Below are positions 41,686 to 52,066 of a stretch of 64,000 nucleotides of DNA, in pieces. Below the pieces are notes generated by a model. It saw only the letters and a program-made list of their open reading frames with translations. It ran no database searches and was not told the origin of the DNA. Numbering within the stretch: position 1 is the stretch's first letter; each line of letters starts with the position of its first letter. A program made the position numbers and the translations under genes. Source of the stretch: Leishmania infantum JPCM5 (taxonomy: Eukaryota > Euglenozoa > Kinetoplastea > Trypanosomatida > Trypanosomatidae); contig NC_009417.2 of the NCBI RefSeq assembly GCF_000002875.2, forward strand, positions 601,929-665,928. Direction: 5' to 3'.

Positions 41686-43224
41686 ATGCAGTGTCGAGCC
41701 TTGTGTAGGCGTTTGCTGGGCTTCCCCAAGCGAGGAGGTTTGTGGCGAGGCGTGCGGAGCGGCAAGGTTGCCGATGGCATGAGGACATCAAACCCACAGT
41801 GCCCAGCCCGACACGCGACGACGTCCTCAGCCACCTTCGACTCTGCTGCTGCATCCTTTACCACCACAGGCCAGGCCCCATCCCTTCATGATGCTTTTGT
41901 TTCGAGATTCTCAGCTCAGCTTCTCTCAAGTCCGCATCGTGACATCACTCACGTCCCGTACGGGGACTGGTTCGCACTTTACGTTCAAGCGCGCAAGCGC
42001 TGGCACTCGCTCGAGCGGGAACCTACCTGCGCCACGTCTGCTACCCGTGAGAAGAGCAAGATGGGGGAGAGGTCAGAACAAGCTGAGATACTAGAAGTGC
42101 GTTCGCAGCATGCAAAGCAGAGCATCGATGCACTGCTGCTCAGCAGCTTGTTTGCCCGTCACTGGACGGAGGTGCAAACAGCCACCACGTCGTCGTCACC
42201 TCCGCTTTCGACATATCGCTGGTGGTGGCATCGTGGTTCCCTCTTCTCCGCCTCCGCCCCGGCAAATGCTCCAGACTGTGAGGCCGCCTCGCCGCCCCTG
42301 GAGCTGTGCACGCCAGAATTTTTGACGGAGCCGTTGTTGGGTGGAAGTCACCTGCGCCTGTGGATGGAAGACATTCGCGCCTCCTCTGGTATGAAGGACG
42401 TCACCTGCGCAGCCCGCGACGCCACAGCAGTGCCGACGGCTATTCTCCCGTTCTCCTCCTTGTGGGTGGTGAAGCAGAGTGCGTACTGGCGGCCATCAGC
42501 AGCAGCTGGCGCCGGTGCTGGTGACCACAGTGGGGCGGGCAGCAGCGGTAATAAAACAGCCGCCTTCACCCTTCAGGAGCGGCAGGCCCGCCAAGCACTT
42601 CTGCAGTCGGTGGACCAACTCCTTCAACTGCAGCGCGATGCGGTGGAACGTTGCAACAGCCCGTTGTGTCTTCCTGCGAATCAGCTGCAACGCGTGTGCG
42701 TCCTCTCGCCTACCCAAGAGTGGGACCTCTTGTGCGATCTCCCTCGCTACCGGCAGGCGCGGTACCGGTCAGCTCGCGAAGCATCATCCGCAAGCACGAA
42801 CGTATCGGATCACTCGACAGCGGCATGTGTATTACCGCCTCGGTGGCTGTCATTGAGCTGCTTGTGTGAAGACGCCACCGCACGACTCGCCTACTGTACG
42901 CACATGTTGAACTGGCGGTGGCAGCTGAAATCGAGCACGAACGCGCCAGCAAGCAAGACCGCCCCTGTCGCGGTCCGGGTTCTCTCACCTGCGACTGAGC
43001 ATGCTCACCTTCGCAGTCTTTCGGTCTCCTCGCTGCACGAGCAGTCGTGCATGAAAACCTCACTGCAACGGCGACACGCTGCGCGTTGCCAGTCCCCATC
43101 TGCGGTCTCTGGGGCACTCTCAGCAGCGACCGTCCACGAGCAGGCGCGCAAAGGCTGCAGTGACGCGGTGCGGCGGATGTCGCATCGAGAAGAGAACATC
43201 CGTCAGTCCTTTTCTGTTCGCTGA
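41686..43224 (+). CDS. hypothetical protein with presequence-like N-terminus
   Basis: 512 residues from ATG 41686. The first 35 residues (MQCRALCRRLLGFPKRGGLWRG) are Arg/Leu-rich with no acidic residues, which looks like a mitochondrial targeting presequence. The body has islands of order (SRFSAQLLSSPHRDITHVPYG at about 75-100; QARQALLQSVDQLLQLQRDAVERC at about 300-325; the acidic-poor C-terminus) separated by Ser/Ala/Gly stretches. No domain recognised. In trypanosomatids many such proteins belong to the mitoribosome or mitochondrial RNA-processing complexes; that is inference by class, not by motif. An in-frame alternative start-like codon at 41590 is not preferred because it precedes the pyrimidine tract. 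Confidence 0.55.
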   Translation: MQCRALCRRLLGFPKRGGLWRGVRSGKVADGMRTSNPQCPARHATTSSATFDSAAASFTTTGQAPSLHDAFVSRFSAQLLSSPHRDITHVPYGDWFALYVQARKRWHSLEREPTCATSATREKSKMGERSEQAEILEVRSQHAKQSIDALLLSSLFARHWTEVQTATTSSSPPLSTYRWWWHRGSLFSASAPANAPDCEAASPPLELCTPEFLTEPLLGGSHLRLWMEDIRASSGMKDVTCAARDATAVPTAILPFSSLWVVKQSAYWRPSAAAGAGAGDHSGAGSSGNKTAAFTLQERQARQALLQSVDQLLQLQRDAVERCNSPLCLPANQLQRVCVLSPTQEWDLLCDLPRYRQARYRSAREASSASTNVSDHSTAACVLPPRWLSLSCLCEDATARLAYCTHMLNWRWQLKSSTNAPASKTAPVAVRVLSPATEHAHLRSLSVSSLHEQSCMKTSLQRRHAARCQSPSAVSGALSAATVHEQARKGCSDAVRRMSHREENIRQSFSVR

Positions 43225-44020
43225 AGCAGCATGCAGAGTGAGTGAGTGCATTCGCTAAGCAGTGCGGATATTTCGCGGGGTTTGTCTCGGAAAAAAAAAT
43301 GCCACTGGAGTATAACTAGAGTGAAAGGCATGTCTCTCTCTCTCTCCTTACGTTTCACTGCTTTGCATCCCCACTGTGTACTCTCCTCAAGGAGATGCTT
43401 CGGCATGGCCAGATCGCCTGGTGCGCTTCATGGTGCACGAAAAAAAAAAAGAAAAAGTTAACAGAGGTGCGAGTGAGAATAAAGGCTGTGCGGCGATGGG
43501 GCAATGCGCATCCTCATGCAATTACTTCACAGATGACACAATACATATACATATATATATATATATAACGTGAGCATGCTTACACTGCAAATGGCATGAA
43601 GGGAAGGCCTACGAGGAATATTTTTTTTTTGACCGGTATGGCATCGGTAGATACACAACATTTAAAGTCACGCGCGCTCTCTGAAGACAATGACGATCAC
43701 GCCCGGCGCTTCACTTGTGCTGAGGCGGTGGCGGCTGCTGTATTGCAGCTCCTGCTTTCAACTACAGGACGAGTAGGTTTTGTGGTCCGTGACTCTCCCT
43801 TTCATGGCTTCCTTGTTTTCGACGAGCGGCCCCTTGCGCTACCTCCTCTCTATCTGTTTACCATTTTTCTTTGGCCTCTCCCTCTTCCTCCTTCGCAGTG
43901 CGCACGGCGCCTACACTACTTCTTTTTATTTTGAGCGCAATCACAGTGCTCGTGCGCCTGCTAGAGTCGTGCCGTCGGCCTCCCCGGCACCTGTTGCTCG
44001 CACCTTGCCCTGCACCAACG
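43225..44020. other. intergenic spacer
   Basis: 0.8 kb with a TA microsatellite (43545-43567), A- and T-runs, and a pyrimidine tract leading to the acceptor at 43897-43898. An open frame across 43596-43934 covers this tract and is not considered a gene. Confidence 0.5.
43870..43898 (+). promoter_or_regulatory. spliced-leader acceptor candidate for the PROPPIN gene
   Basis: A CT tract ends CTCCTTCGCAG (AG 43897-43898). An mRNA starting here excludes the in-frame codon at 43871 and makes ATG 44021 the first start. Confidence 0.6.
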
Positions 44021-45811
44021 ATGCCGTCATCTCCCATGACGACCCAAGCTGCACCAGAGACCGGGAAAAGAAAGGCGGCAGCCACCGTTCTAGCACCTGC
44101 CGCTCCCTCTCTCCCGTTTGACTTTCACACCGTCACGTGTGTGACGTGGTCAGCTTCAGGTCGGAACATTGGTGTGGGCACAACAGACGGGTTCCTCATC
44201 TACAGCATCGAGCCTCTCTTCAGCAACCTGAGTGGTGCCTCGGCTTCTCAGGGCACCCTCGCCCACTCCGCTGAAGCTGCAAGTCTCCTGGGCGCAGACG
44301 TACACAACTCAATGGTGCAAGAAGTTTGCCGATGCGTGGTGTATGGCGGAGTGGGGTTGCTGAGCTTGTACAAGCAGTGCAGTCTCGTAGCCTTCACCGG
44401 GGTTCAGCGACGCAGTGCAGCAGCGCGAATACAGCTGGCGGACATCAGTCTACAAGCACCGCCGGACTTCTATGCACCCTCCGCGCCGTCGCCATCGGCG
44501 GAGGTGGCAGGCGCCGCACCGCCCGCGCCGCGCTGCAAGCCATGGCCACCGGAAGAAGATGCAGCGGTTGCGCATTGGTACGAGCGGTGGCGCGTGTCGG
44601 TCTTTGCCAACAGCTCAGCAGCAACAGCCACCACAGTCAGCACGCTGGCCTTTGTGGAGTGCCCGCCGACAGTGGTGGGGTTGAACTTTTGCCCTCATGC
44701 CGTGATTGCAGCGGCGTCTGGGGATCCCAAAATCGTCGGCTCGCACACCCTTCATGTGTTCGACCACCACCTAAACCCACTCTACACCCTGCCCGTGTAC
44801 CCACCCAGCAGCAACGCATACTTGAAGGACATGATTGCTATTGCGGCGACTCCGACACTCTCAAACGGGGCTGGAATGGCGGTGCAGCGTCTGCGCGTCC
44901 TCCTACCGGGGGAGAGGAGGGGTGAGGTTCGCCTGCTGACCTTCAAGAAGTCGGTGCTGACGGCTGCCTCCTTCGAGGAAGCCACGCACGACGGTTACGC
45001 GCACCGCCTCGGCAGCCCCTACCGGCAAGGCTATGGCGACACACATCGGCTGGTCGACAAGGTGCTTCACCAGGCACCACTGCGCGCGGTCGCCATCACC
45101 GAGGACGGCAAAAGCGGCGTGACAATGAGTGAGCAGGGCATGCGCATCCGGGTGCTAGACTTCGTCGGTGACGACAAGATGACCAACCGGCTCACCCTTG
45201 ATCGAGGCCACCTGCCCGCCGTCGTCGACACCGTCTCGCTCGCCATCGTCGCCGTGCCGCAGGCTCACCCCTTGCTGCGGAACGCCGCGGCCGCGACGGC
45301 ATATACCCACGAGCGATGCGGCAGTAACGACAACAACGCACCTGCTCACGCCAGTGAGGCACTGAGCCGACAGTACCAGCGCTTGACAGAGGCGGTGCAC
45401 GACATCGTGGTGTGCCTCACAAGCTCCGGCACAATCCACATCTTCGGCTGCGGCCTTCAGCAGGTGCTGTTTTACCACAGTGACAAGACACTGCTGCCGC
45501 GGGTTGGCTACCCATACGCGTTTTCTGTGTGCTTGCCGCCCCTTCTCGCTAAGGAGGGTGTCGCCTCGGTGTTCGTGGCGCGTAGCGACGTGACCACCTC
45601 CGCAGTACACTATCTTCCCCGCCACGAGCACTACGTCACCAAGGGAAGGAAGCGCGACGGCAGCAACGGCGCAACTAATCACTTGCCCGGCGAGTTCTTT
45701 GCGTTCGAAATGCGTTACCACAGCAGCACTGCAGCGGCGGCTGCCGCAGGTGGGGCGGGTAGCACATCCAAGTGCACAACGCTTTTCTGCTTCACCCTTT
45801 CCGCTCCGTGA
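44021..45811 (+). CDS. PROPPIN-like WD-repeat protein (ATG18/WIPI family), divergent
   Basis: 596 residues from ATG 44021 (MPSSPMTTQ); a downstream ATG at 44036 is a possible alternative. The beta-propeller blades are recognisable in order: VTCVTWSASGRNIGVGTTDGFLIYS (about 40-65), VVYGGVGLLSLYKQCSLVAFTG (about 105-127), a blade ending TLHVFDHHL (about 245), LRAVAITEDGKSGVTMSEQGMRIRV (about 355-380), and VCLTSSGTIHIFGCG (about 465-480). This order, with the G-x-x-IRV strand followed by an RG turn and then the GTIHIF strand, is that of PROPPINs, which bind PI3P/PI(3,5)P2 on autophagic and endosomal membranes. The normal FRRG or LRRG lipid-binding motif aligns with LDRG (393-396), so the first Arg is Asp. 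Long Ala/Pro-rich inserts enlarge it beyond the usual 350-450 residues. Lipid binding may be weakened or altered. Confidence 0.7.
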   Translation: MPSSPMTTQAAPETGKRKAAATVLAPAAPSLPFDFHTVTCVTWSASGRNIGVGTTDGFLIYSIEPLFSNLSGASASQGTLAHSAEAASLLGADVHNSMVQEVCRCVVYGGVGLLSLYKQCSLVAFTGVQRRSAAARIQLADISLQAPPDFYAPSAPSPSAEVAGAAPPAPRCKPWPPEEDAAVAHWYERWRVSVFANSSAATATTVSTLAFVECPPTVVGLNFCPHAVIAAASGDPKIVGSHTLHVFDHHLNPLYTLPVYPPSSNAYLKDMIAIAATPTLSNGAGMAVQRLRVLLPGERRGEVRLLTFKKSVLTAASFEEATHDGYAHRLGSPYRQGYGDTHRLVDKVLHQAPLRAVAITEDGKSGVTMSEQGMRIRVLDFVGDDKMTNRLTLDRGHLPAVVDTVSLAIVAVPQAHPLLRNAAAATAYTHERCGSNDNNAPAHASEALSRQYQRLTEAVHDIVVCLTSSGTIHIFGCGLQQVLFYHSDKTLLPRVGYPYAFSVCLPPLLAKEGVASVFVARSDVTTSAVHYLPRHEHYVTKGRKRDGSNGATNHLPGEFFAFEMRYHSSTAAAAAAGGAGSTSKCTTLFCFTLSAP

Positions 45812-46988
45812 AGGCAGGCGAGAAAACTGCTCGATTGTGTGCGAGGGGTCCTTCTGCTCCGGCTGCTTCTCTTGCACTGTTGAACAAGTGCAAACTGATT
45901 CTTTGCACCTCTGTGTTTCTCCTTGCTTCACCCTCTGTGCGCGTAAGTGTCTGCGTGTGTGCCGTTGTGGTGGCAGGCCTTGCTGTTGTGCGTATGGAAT
46001 AACTGCGGCTCTCCACGTGCATGTGTGTGTGTGTGTACTTATGCGACGAAGTGAGCGTAGAGACGCAAAAAAAGAGAAAAAAGGGGTTTGTGCCCCTTGC
46101 TCTTGGCATCCCTTCCCTGTCTCGACCCTCCTCTTCCTCCCCCCCCCCTCACTGCGACACTTACGCATCTCATGCCCACGTTCGTTCCCGTGTTTTTGTT
46201 CGTGATTTTGCCGACGCTTCTCTTCCCGCTATTGGCTCTCCCTCACTATCCCCCCTCCTCCTCCCACCCGCTCGGAATTCCGCAGCCCCTCTTTTCTCCA
46301 CCTCTATGGGTGTTCCTTCGCTGCTCTCACCACACAGGCACCTTGTGACTGCGAGTCTTTGCAGAGCCCTCCCACCTGACCGCACCTCCACCTCCCCCTC
46401 CAACTCCCCTCTATACCATTCTTGCATCGCTGTGCTCGCATGCCTGTGTGTGTGTATGCCCTTCTTTTATCCTTCAACAAGACAAGCAAAAAGTGCGCAG
46501 GCACTGAGAGACATCACATGTGTTGCTCTTTCGTTGGGCAGATTTTCATGAGCGACTCTAGAGGACGTTTTCCGTGGCATTCCGCATCACCTTCTCATCA
46601 ACTCGCCCGTATGTGTTGTGGGTGTGCGGCTGTACCGTCACCACTCTCTTTCTCCCTTCGCCCTGTCTTTTTGGGGGAGGGGGAAGGGGGGCAACTGCGT
46701 AACACGGCTTACAGGCGTGTCAATGGCCTGTCCTGTCCAACTCCGTCCTTTTCCCCACTCACCCCTCCTCCACCTAACCTCGCACAGATCTCGTCGTCCG
46801 CATACCTGCAGCCATTTCACTCCTTTGCTTTGCGTTTTTCGCACTTCATTCTTTATTCGCCCTTTATTCTCCTCTCTTTTTTCTCGCCTTACTTCTTTGC
46901 CCCCCCTCCCCCGCCCACCATAACTACCACCATCCTCGATCCCTCACTCTCTCTCATTCCTACCCTGGTGCACCTCGGAAGCGGCAAG
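45812..46988. other. intergenic spacer
   Basis: 1.2 kb, strongly pyrimidine-rich after 46.1 kb (46120-46430 and 46730-46970) with an A-rich island (46067-46085). AG about 46979-46980 lies just before the next ATG. No gene. Confidence 0.5.
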
Positions 46989-47969
46989 ATGATCTACATT
47001 TACACCTGGATTTGGGCCGTGGTGTGGTGCATCTGCGGATGGGTCGGCCCCTTAAGCATCCTAACGTACCTTGTCGCCATAGTGACGCAGCAGATTGCCC
47101 TGCGCTTCCCGCAGGACTTGGCAAAGAAGTACAAGACGCACTGGGGCCTCGTGACCGGTTCCAGTAGTGGAATTGGCAAGGCCATCGCTGAGAAGCTAGC
47201 TGGCCAGGGCATCAACGTCGTGCTTGTGGCCCTGGATGACAAGATGCTCGCCGACACGTTCGCGGAGCTGCAGAAAAAGTATCCGCGCGTGCAGTTCCGA
47301 AAGGTCGGCGTCAACCTTTCTGCCAAAGACTACGCCTACATGAAGGACATCACCAGCCAGACGGATGACATTGAGGTCGGTCTCGTCTTCAATAACGCCG
47401 GCTACATCTGCACCGGCCTCTTCGCGGACACTGATCTCGAGCGCCTGCGCTGCAATCTGGAGTGCAACGCCGGATGCGCCGTGCCCATCACGCACCACTT
47501 CCTGCGCAAGATGATCGAGCGCAAGTCGAAGGGTCTCATCACCTTCACCTCGTCCGTCGCGTGCTACCTGCCTGGCCCAACGGCCACCATGTACAGTCCC
47601 TCCAAAGCCTTCCTCACGAGCTTCGCCACCACCATCGCGGCTGAGAACCACGACCTTGGCATCGATGTTGTCGTCATCCATCCGTCCCCAGTGAACACGA
47701 ACTTTTACAAGAACGAGGGACCGGCGCTCGACTCGCTCAAGACGGCCCAGAAGTCTGCCATCTCTCCGATGAACATTGCGGAGCAGATCTTCGCCTCTGC
47801 GGGTCGTCTCACTGTGTTGGATCAGGGCAGCATGTGCATGATCATCCGCATCATCAACAAGGTGCTCGACTTCCAGATTTTCACAGAGATCATCACCCGC
47901 TTTGCTTACATGAACGGCGATCATCTGCGTCTGAGGAAAGAGTCGAAGCTGCGCACCGGCAGGCAGTAA
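46989..47969 (+). CDS. ER-type short-chain dehydrogenase/reductase (3-ketoacyl-CoA reductase / 17-beta-HSD12-like)
   Basis: 326 residues from ATG 46989. An N-terminal membrane helix (about 4-34, IYTWIWAVVWCICGWVGPL) anchors a classical SDR: TGSSSGIGK cofactor loop (56-64), NNAG (135-138), catalytic Ser189, Tyr202 and Lys206 in the SSVACYLPG ... YSPSKA block, and the VIHPSPVNT segment after the active site. The length, N-terminal anchor and motif spacing match the 17-beta-hydroxysteroid dehydrogenase 12 / very-long-chain 3-oxoacyl-CoA reductase group, which performs the second step of ER fatty-acid elongation using NADPH. A steroid or other carbonyl substrate is also possible. All catalytic residues are intact. 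Confidence 0.88.
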   Translation: MIYIYTWIWAVVWCICGWVGPLSILTYLVAIVTQQIALRFPQDLAKKYKTHWGLVTGSSSGIGKAIAEKLAGQGINVVLVALDDKMLADTFAELQKKYPRVQFRKVGVNLSAKDYAYMKDITSQTDDIEVGLVFNNAGYICTGLFADTDLERLRCNLECNAGCAVPITHHFLRKMIERKSKGLITFTSSVACYLPGPTATMYSPSKAFLTSFATTIAAENHDLGIDVVVIHPSPVNTNFYKNEGPALDSLKTAQKSAISPMNIAEQIFASAGRLTVLDQGSMCMIIRIINKVLDFQIFTEIITRFAYMNGDHLRLRKESKLRTGRQ

Positions 47970-48903
47970 GAAACGCGTGGAGCAACCGCGGAAGTAGTAG
48001 AGATGTGTTTATTTGTTTTTTTTTTTGCGGCGGTGGTGGCGAGCGGGAACCACGATCGTGAGAATGAAAAGAATAATGCACGGCCACTTGTGTGGTAACA
48101 GCAAGAAAAAGGGTTCCGTCATACGTCGCACCAGAGCAAGCGCAGCAACGACACGTGCACAGACACACACACACATAGGGAAAAAAAGAGAAGTGCATAT
48201 TTGTTATTTTCTTTTTTTTCTGGATGAGCTGTCTTCCCTGATCTCGCTTATCTCTTCTCGACCGTTCGTGTGAATAACCGCAAGAACGACAACCACCAAG
48301 ACAAGCATGTCTCCTCCTACCGACGTCTCTTTTCAGACGCAAGAGGACGGATGCACAAGGCGTCCCTCATTCTTTCAACCCCCCCAGCCACCATCATACC
48401 CATTATAGTCAGCATGTGTTAGTGGGGACTATGGCATGGCTACTTCCCTCCTCGTAGGGTAGAAAAGCCGGCGACTTCAGAAAGAAATATATATCAAAAA
48501 AAGAGGCGCACATGGGAAAACGTACAAGAAGCGACTGCGGCCGGCAATCAAACGAGCAGAGAGCAACGGGAGCGACGCTGAGCGATTGTGCTGTGGTTCC
48601 AACAGCGAAAAAAAAAAGTGAATTCAAAGCGGTGTGTCTAAAAACGGCGCGTGGGCGTCGCAGCCGCCGTGTGCTGCACGCGTGCTGGTGAACAAACAAA
48701 CGAGTTGTAGGGCAGAGGCTCCGCACGCCTTTTTTCCCTCCTCCCCTGTCACACGATGCAGTTCAACGTTATTCTTTGCGGTGCACTACCGCCGTTGTTG
48801 GTGTTGCTGTTGTCTGGGTCCATTTCGATTGTTCAGTTGCCCTCTCCCCTCTCTTATCCTTTCCTCTTCCGTAGCTCACGTATTCACATACCCGGAAGCT
48901 GTC
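47970..48903. other. intergenic spacer
   Basis: 0.9 kb with T-, A- and CA-runs (48015-48030, 48166-48175). The second half holds a CT-rich tract. Nothing coding recognised. Confidence 0.5.
48837..48874 (+). promoter_or_regulatory. spliced-leader acceptor candidate
   Basis: A run of about 35 pyrimidines ends TCTTCCGTAG (AG 48873-48874), 29 bases before ATG 48904, and supports that start. Confidence 0.65.
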
Positions 48904-51606
48904 ATGAAGTGTACAGCCCGTTGGTGCAACACCGGCGGCGTCGTGGCGGCGATGGAGCGCGCGCATCGTCACGTGCCAAGGCAAGCCTTTGTGAACCGCA
49001 CTGCCACGGACGGTGAGGCGGAGCACTCGCACACACCCCGGTACCTCATTCCGGACCTGCAGCGGTACGCAGAGCGGCAGCAAGAGCACCAGAACGCTCA
49101 CAAGCAATCGCTGAGCGAATTGCCACGGCTGTATGAACACGCCATGAGCACCCCTGCCGCCGTGTCACCATCCCTCGCCCAGTTCATTCACGCCGCCAAG
49201 ACCGCCTTCGAAAGCTCCTTGGCGTCCTTTCAGCATCAAGCATTGGCCTCGCAGTCTGCGGCCCAATCGGCCGTCAACGACACCGCTAGGTGTCTGCCAC
49301 AACCGCCTGTGCAACGGACTGGTGGTGCGAGCCGCAGCGAACTCGAGGCAGCTGTGCGCAGCTACAACCCAACACTCGATCGGGCACTTATTCAGCGGAT
49401 CGCCGCTCGGCTTGCGATCTCGGACGCTCTCCGCATCGCACGTCAGCTTGCTCGCTACCTTCAAGACTCTGCAGCTGTGGCAAGAGATAAGGGGGATGCC
49501 GGCTACGATGACGAGCACCAAGTAACCGCAGCGCAGGCAGTGGAACTTCTTCGCCGCGCTGTGGATGTGTGCCGTGAACGTTATGTGCAGAATTCAGCGG
49601 ACATGCGTACAACACCACGTCCCACGTCGCCCAGTCTCTGGGCCCTGACATCAGCGGCCCGTGAAAGCGCTGGGATTGCAGCGCGCCTTCACAACTCCGC
49701 CGCTGCCGCGACAAAACACGCACATCGACGGCGTCGACAGCTTCATCGCTGTTTCCTCCGCTACACGAGTGATGTGCAGGTGAACGAGGTACTGCCCAAT
49801 GGCGCAGTCGTCACCTTCACGCACGCGACGCGGCCTGAGGAAGTTGGAAGCCGCACAGGTCCTGCAGAGAGCAAAGGGGGGGAGGGCAACGCCGACACCT
49901 CAGCAGCAGCAGCCAAGGCAAAACGAGCTCCGCCCCGCTTTTCGACTCCCGTATCCTTCCGTGAGTCGCTGGAGTCGTGTCTCACCTCTTCTCCATCCAC
50001 TGTGCACCTGCACTTTGTGCTGTACCGTCGCGGCGTTTCCCTGGCAACGGCCATTGCGGACATCGTGGAAGCCAGCGAAGGACTTATCTCCGCGCACAAT
50101 GTCAGCGTCAACATTCACATACCAGAGAATGACGAGCACGTTGTTGTGCAGGCTTGCAGCGTTCGTGTGGCACTGCCGGTGTCGACGCAGCCTTGCGGCG
50201 TTGAAGACGCCGTGCAACACTGTCTGCACGCCGCCCGCGCCATTGTGCAGATCAACCTCGCGAGAGGGACGCCAAGGGTTGCCCTCCAGCTCCTTGAGTG
50301 CCGCACAGACGCTTGCGGGGAGCAGCACACCGCGTCGCAGGTGCTCGATGAGTCGCCGATGCGGCTGCAGTACGCCCTCCTCCTGCGCGGCTTTGAGCAA
50401 CGTGGAGGGCCTGTGAACCGCCTCGACCATGCCTCCCTGGCGTGCGCCATGTGCGTCCCGAACTACTTCTCCCCGCATCACTTCGGTGCGGCCGCCGTCC
50501 CTTTCTTCCGCACCTACCACGTCACGGAGGCCCTGGTGAAGCGCCGCTACGCGGATGCGGCTGTCATGATGGCCTGCCTCGAGGTGGAAACCGTAGCTGA
50601 GGCAAGCACGGAGTTACCACCTTGGCTTGCGCGCGCGTTGCAGCTCTTGTGCCGTGGCGAGGACCGTGAAGGGGTGTGGCAAGCGTGGTGGATTCACGAG
50701 GTACCAGCGGCTACGCGGCGACGCATGGTTTGCGCGAAGAGCGATCTGGTATGGAATGTGGTGGCGAGCCTCCGGCTTCAGGAGCTCGTGGCGGCGACGG
50801 GCGGATGCCGTGACGTTCTGCTCGCGGCGGCACCGAAGCCTGGCGACTTTGTCTTCCAACCGGAGGAAGCAAGAGACAGTGGTGCGAGGTCAGCAACCCT
50901 CGCGCCGCTGGCACTGAGCGCGCCGGTAACGGCGGTGTACAGCCAGGCGCAGGCAGCTCGCTACAGCGTTCATGACATTGCGTTACCGCTTGTCTTGGAC
51001 GCCAGCAGCGAATTCGAGGGGTGTGAAAGCCTGGCCGTCATCGAAGCGCAGCTAGGCTTTACCCATGACCGTCGTCGCCATTCGTCCCTGCTTCCGTCAC
51101 AACAGCCGCGCCAATCGCACACATCCCTGCCTGCCGTCGCGCAGACAAACGAAACAGTGTTTCGCCCGCTCTTGGTAGAGGCGACCGGCTACCCTCGCGC
51201 CACTCGGCCGTGGTGCCGATCCTTCCCGGAGCCGTCCGTGGGTCCTGCATTTGGCCGCCCCAAGGCAGCCCTGGAGAGCAATGCTACCGTTTTTTCCCTC
51301 GCCACGGACTGGGATCTTGCGAGTCGGACAGCAGTAGCCCGCGACTACGCTTCCAAGTCACGCGGGCCGCGCGCGTGTGTGTGGCCGCTAAGTAAGCGTG
51401 GTCGCGCGCTCACGGATCGCCTGCCTGCTGGCCTCATGACGGTGGCTTCGGCGGATGGATCGTCGTTGCTAGGCGGCGCAAGTGCGGCAAACTATCATGG
51501 GTCCCGTTGCCTCGCCATTCATTGCACGCTCCCAGCGCGCGTGTCTCTGGCTAACTTTGTTTCGGAGTTGGCCGCGGTGGAGGACCTGCGTGACTCGCAA
51601 GCGTAG
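48904..51606 (+). CDS. hypothetical protein, 900 residues
   Basis: Start ATG 48904 follows a strong acceptor. The N-terminus (MKCTARWCNTGGVVAAMERAHRHVPRQAF) is basic, with its only acidic residue near position 18, and could be a mitochondrial presequence. No known domain recognised. Ordered-looking parts are YLIPDLQRYAERQQEHQ (about 45-62), a helical stretch DRALIQRIAARLAISDALRIARQL (about 158-182), and a long mixed alpha/beta core (about 350-680) containing VHLHFVLYRRGVSLATAIADIVEA and LARALQLLCRGEDREGVWQAWW. The C-terminal 220 residues are Ser/Arg-rich with scattered order. No membrane helices. In context it is an isolated gene between the SDR and the M20 peptidase. Confidence 0.6.
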   Translation: MKCTARWCNTGGVVAAMERAHRHVPRQAFVNRTATDGEAEHSHTPRYLIPDLQRYAERQQEHQNAHKQSLSELPRLYEHAMSTPAAVSPSLAQFIHAAKTAFESSLASFQHQALASQSAAQSAVNDTARCLPQPPVQRTGGASRSELEAAVRSYNPTLDRALIQRIAARLAISDALRIARQLARYLQDSAAVARDKGDAGYDDEHQVTAAQAVELLRRAVDVCRERYVQNSADMRTTPRPTSPSLWALTSAARESAGIAARLHNSAAAATKHAHRRRRQLHRCFLRYTSDVQVNEVLPNGAVVTFTHATRPEEVGSRTGPAESKGGEGNADTSAAAAKAKRAPPRFSTPVSFRESLESCLTSSPSTVHLHFVLYRRGVSLATAIADIVEASEGLISAHNVSVNIHIPENDEHVVVQACSVRVALPVSTQPCGVEDAVQHCLHAARAIVQINLARGTPRVALQLLECRTDACGEQHTASQVLDESPMRLQYALLLRGFEQRGGPVNRLDHASLACAMCVPNYFSPHHFGAAAVPFFRTYHVTEALVKRRYADAAVMMACLEVETVAEASTELPPWLARALQLLCRGEDREGVWQAWWIHEVPAATRRRMVCAKSDLVWNVVASLRLQELVAATGGCRDVLLAAAPKPGDFVFQPEEARDSGARSATLAPLALSAPVTAVYSQAQAARYSVHDIALPLVLDASSEFEGCESLAVIEAQLGFTHDRRRHSSLLPSQQPRQSHTSLPAVAQTNETVFRPLLVEATGYPRATRPWCRSFPEPSVGPAFGRPKAALESNATVFSLATDWDLASRTAVARDYASKSRGPRACVWPLSKRGRALTDRLPAGLMTVASADGSSLLGGASAANYHGSRCLAIHCTLPARVSLANFVSELAAVEDLRDSQA

Positions 51607-52066
51607 AAAATGGAGCAGTGTCACACACACACACACAGGTGCACCTTTGCCGGTTTGTCACATACACCTGCGGGCTGTTTCTACAAACACACAGCGCTTG
51701 CGTTGCTGCATGCGAGCATTGCTTGTGAAGAAGCGGCATCCGACAGCAGTAGGTGCGCTGCAGGAATGAAAAAAAAATGGCAGACGCGTCGCTTTCAGCA
51801 ACGCCGCAGCGTTTTTCTTTTGGGGGGTGGCTTATGTGCTGCGGCTTGCACGGTCAACCTCCCGCCTACATGCGAAGCCGGCCCCGATGCCACACACGCA
51901 TACGCACGAAATCGACTGCGCCAACACACAGCATTCTTTCTTCTCCCCTGTGCTCCCTCTCCTGTGCAGATCGCCGCCTCTCACACACTGCAGTTACTTG
52001 CCCCGTACTTTGTTTTTACTCTCTCAATTCCGTAGCGTGCACACCTGCACATATATATTTGCATTC
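51607..52066. other. short intergenic spacer
   Basis: 460 bases with a CA repeat (51624-51640) and a pyrimidine tract; no gene. Confidence 0.55.
52000..52035 (+). promoter_or_regulatory. spliced-leader acceptor candidate for the M20 peptidase gene
   Basis: The tract TTTGTTTTTACTCTCTCAA runs to CCGTAG, with AG at 52034-52035, 31 bases before ATG 52067. No other ATG intervenes. Confidence 0.65.
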
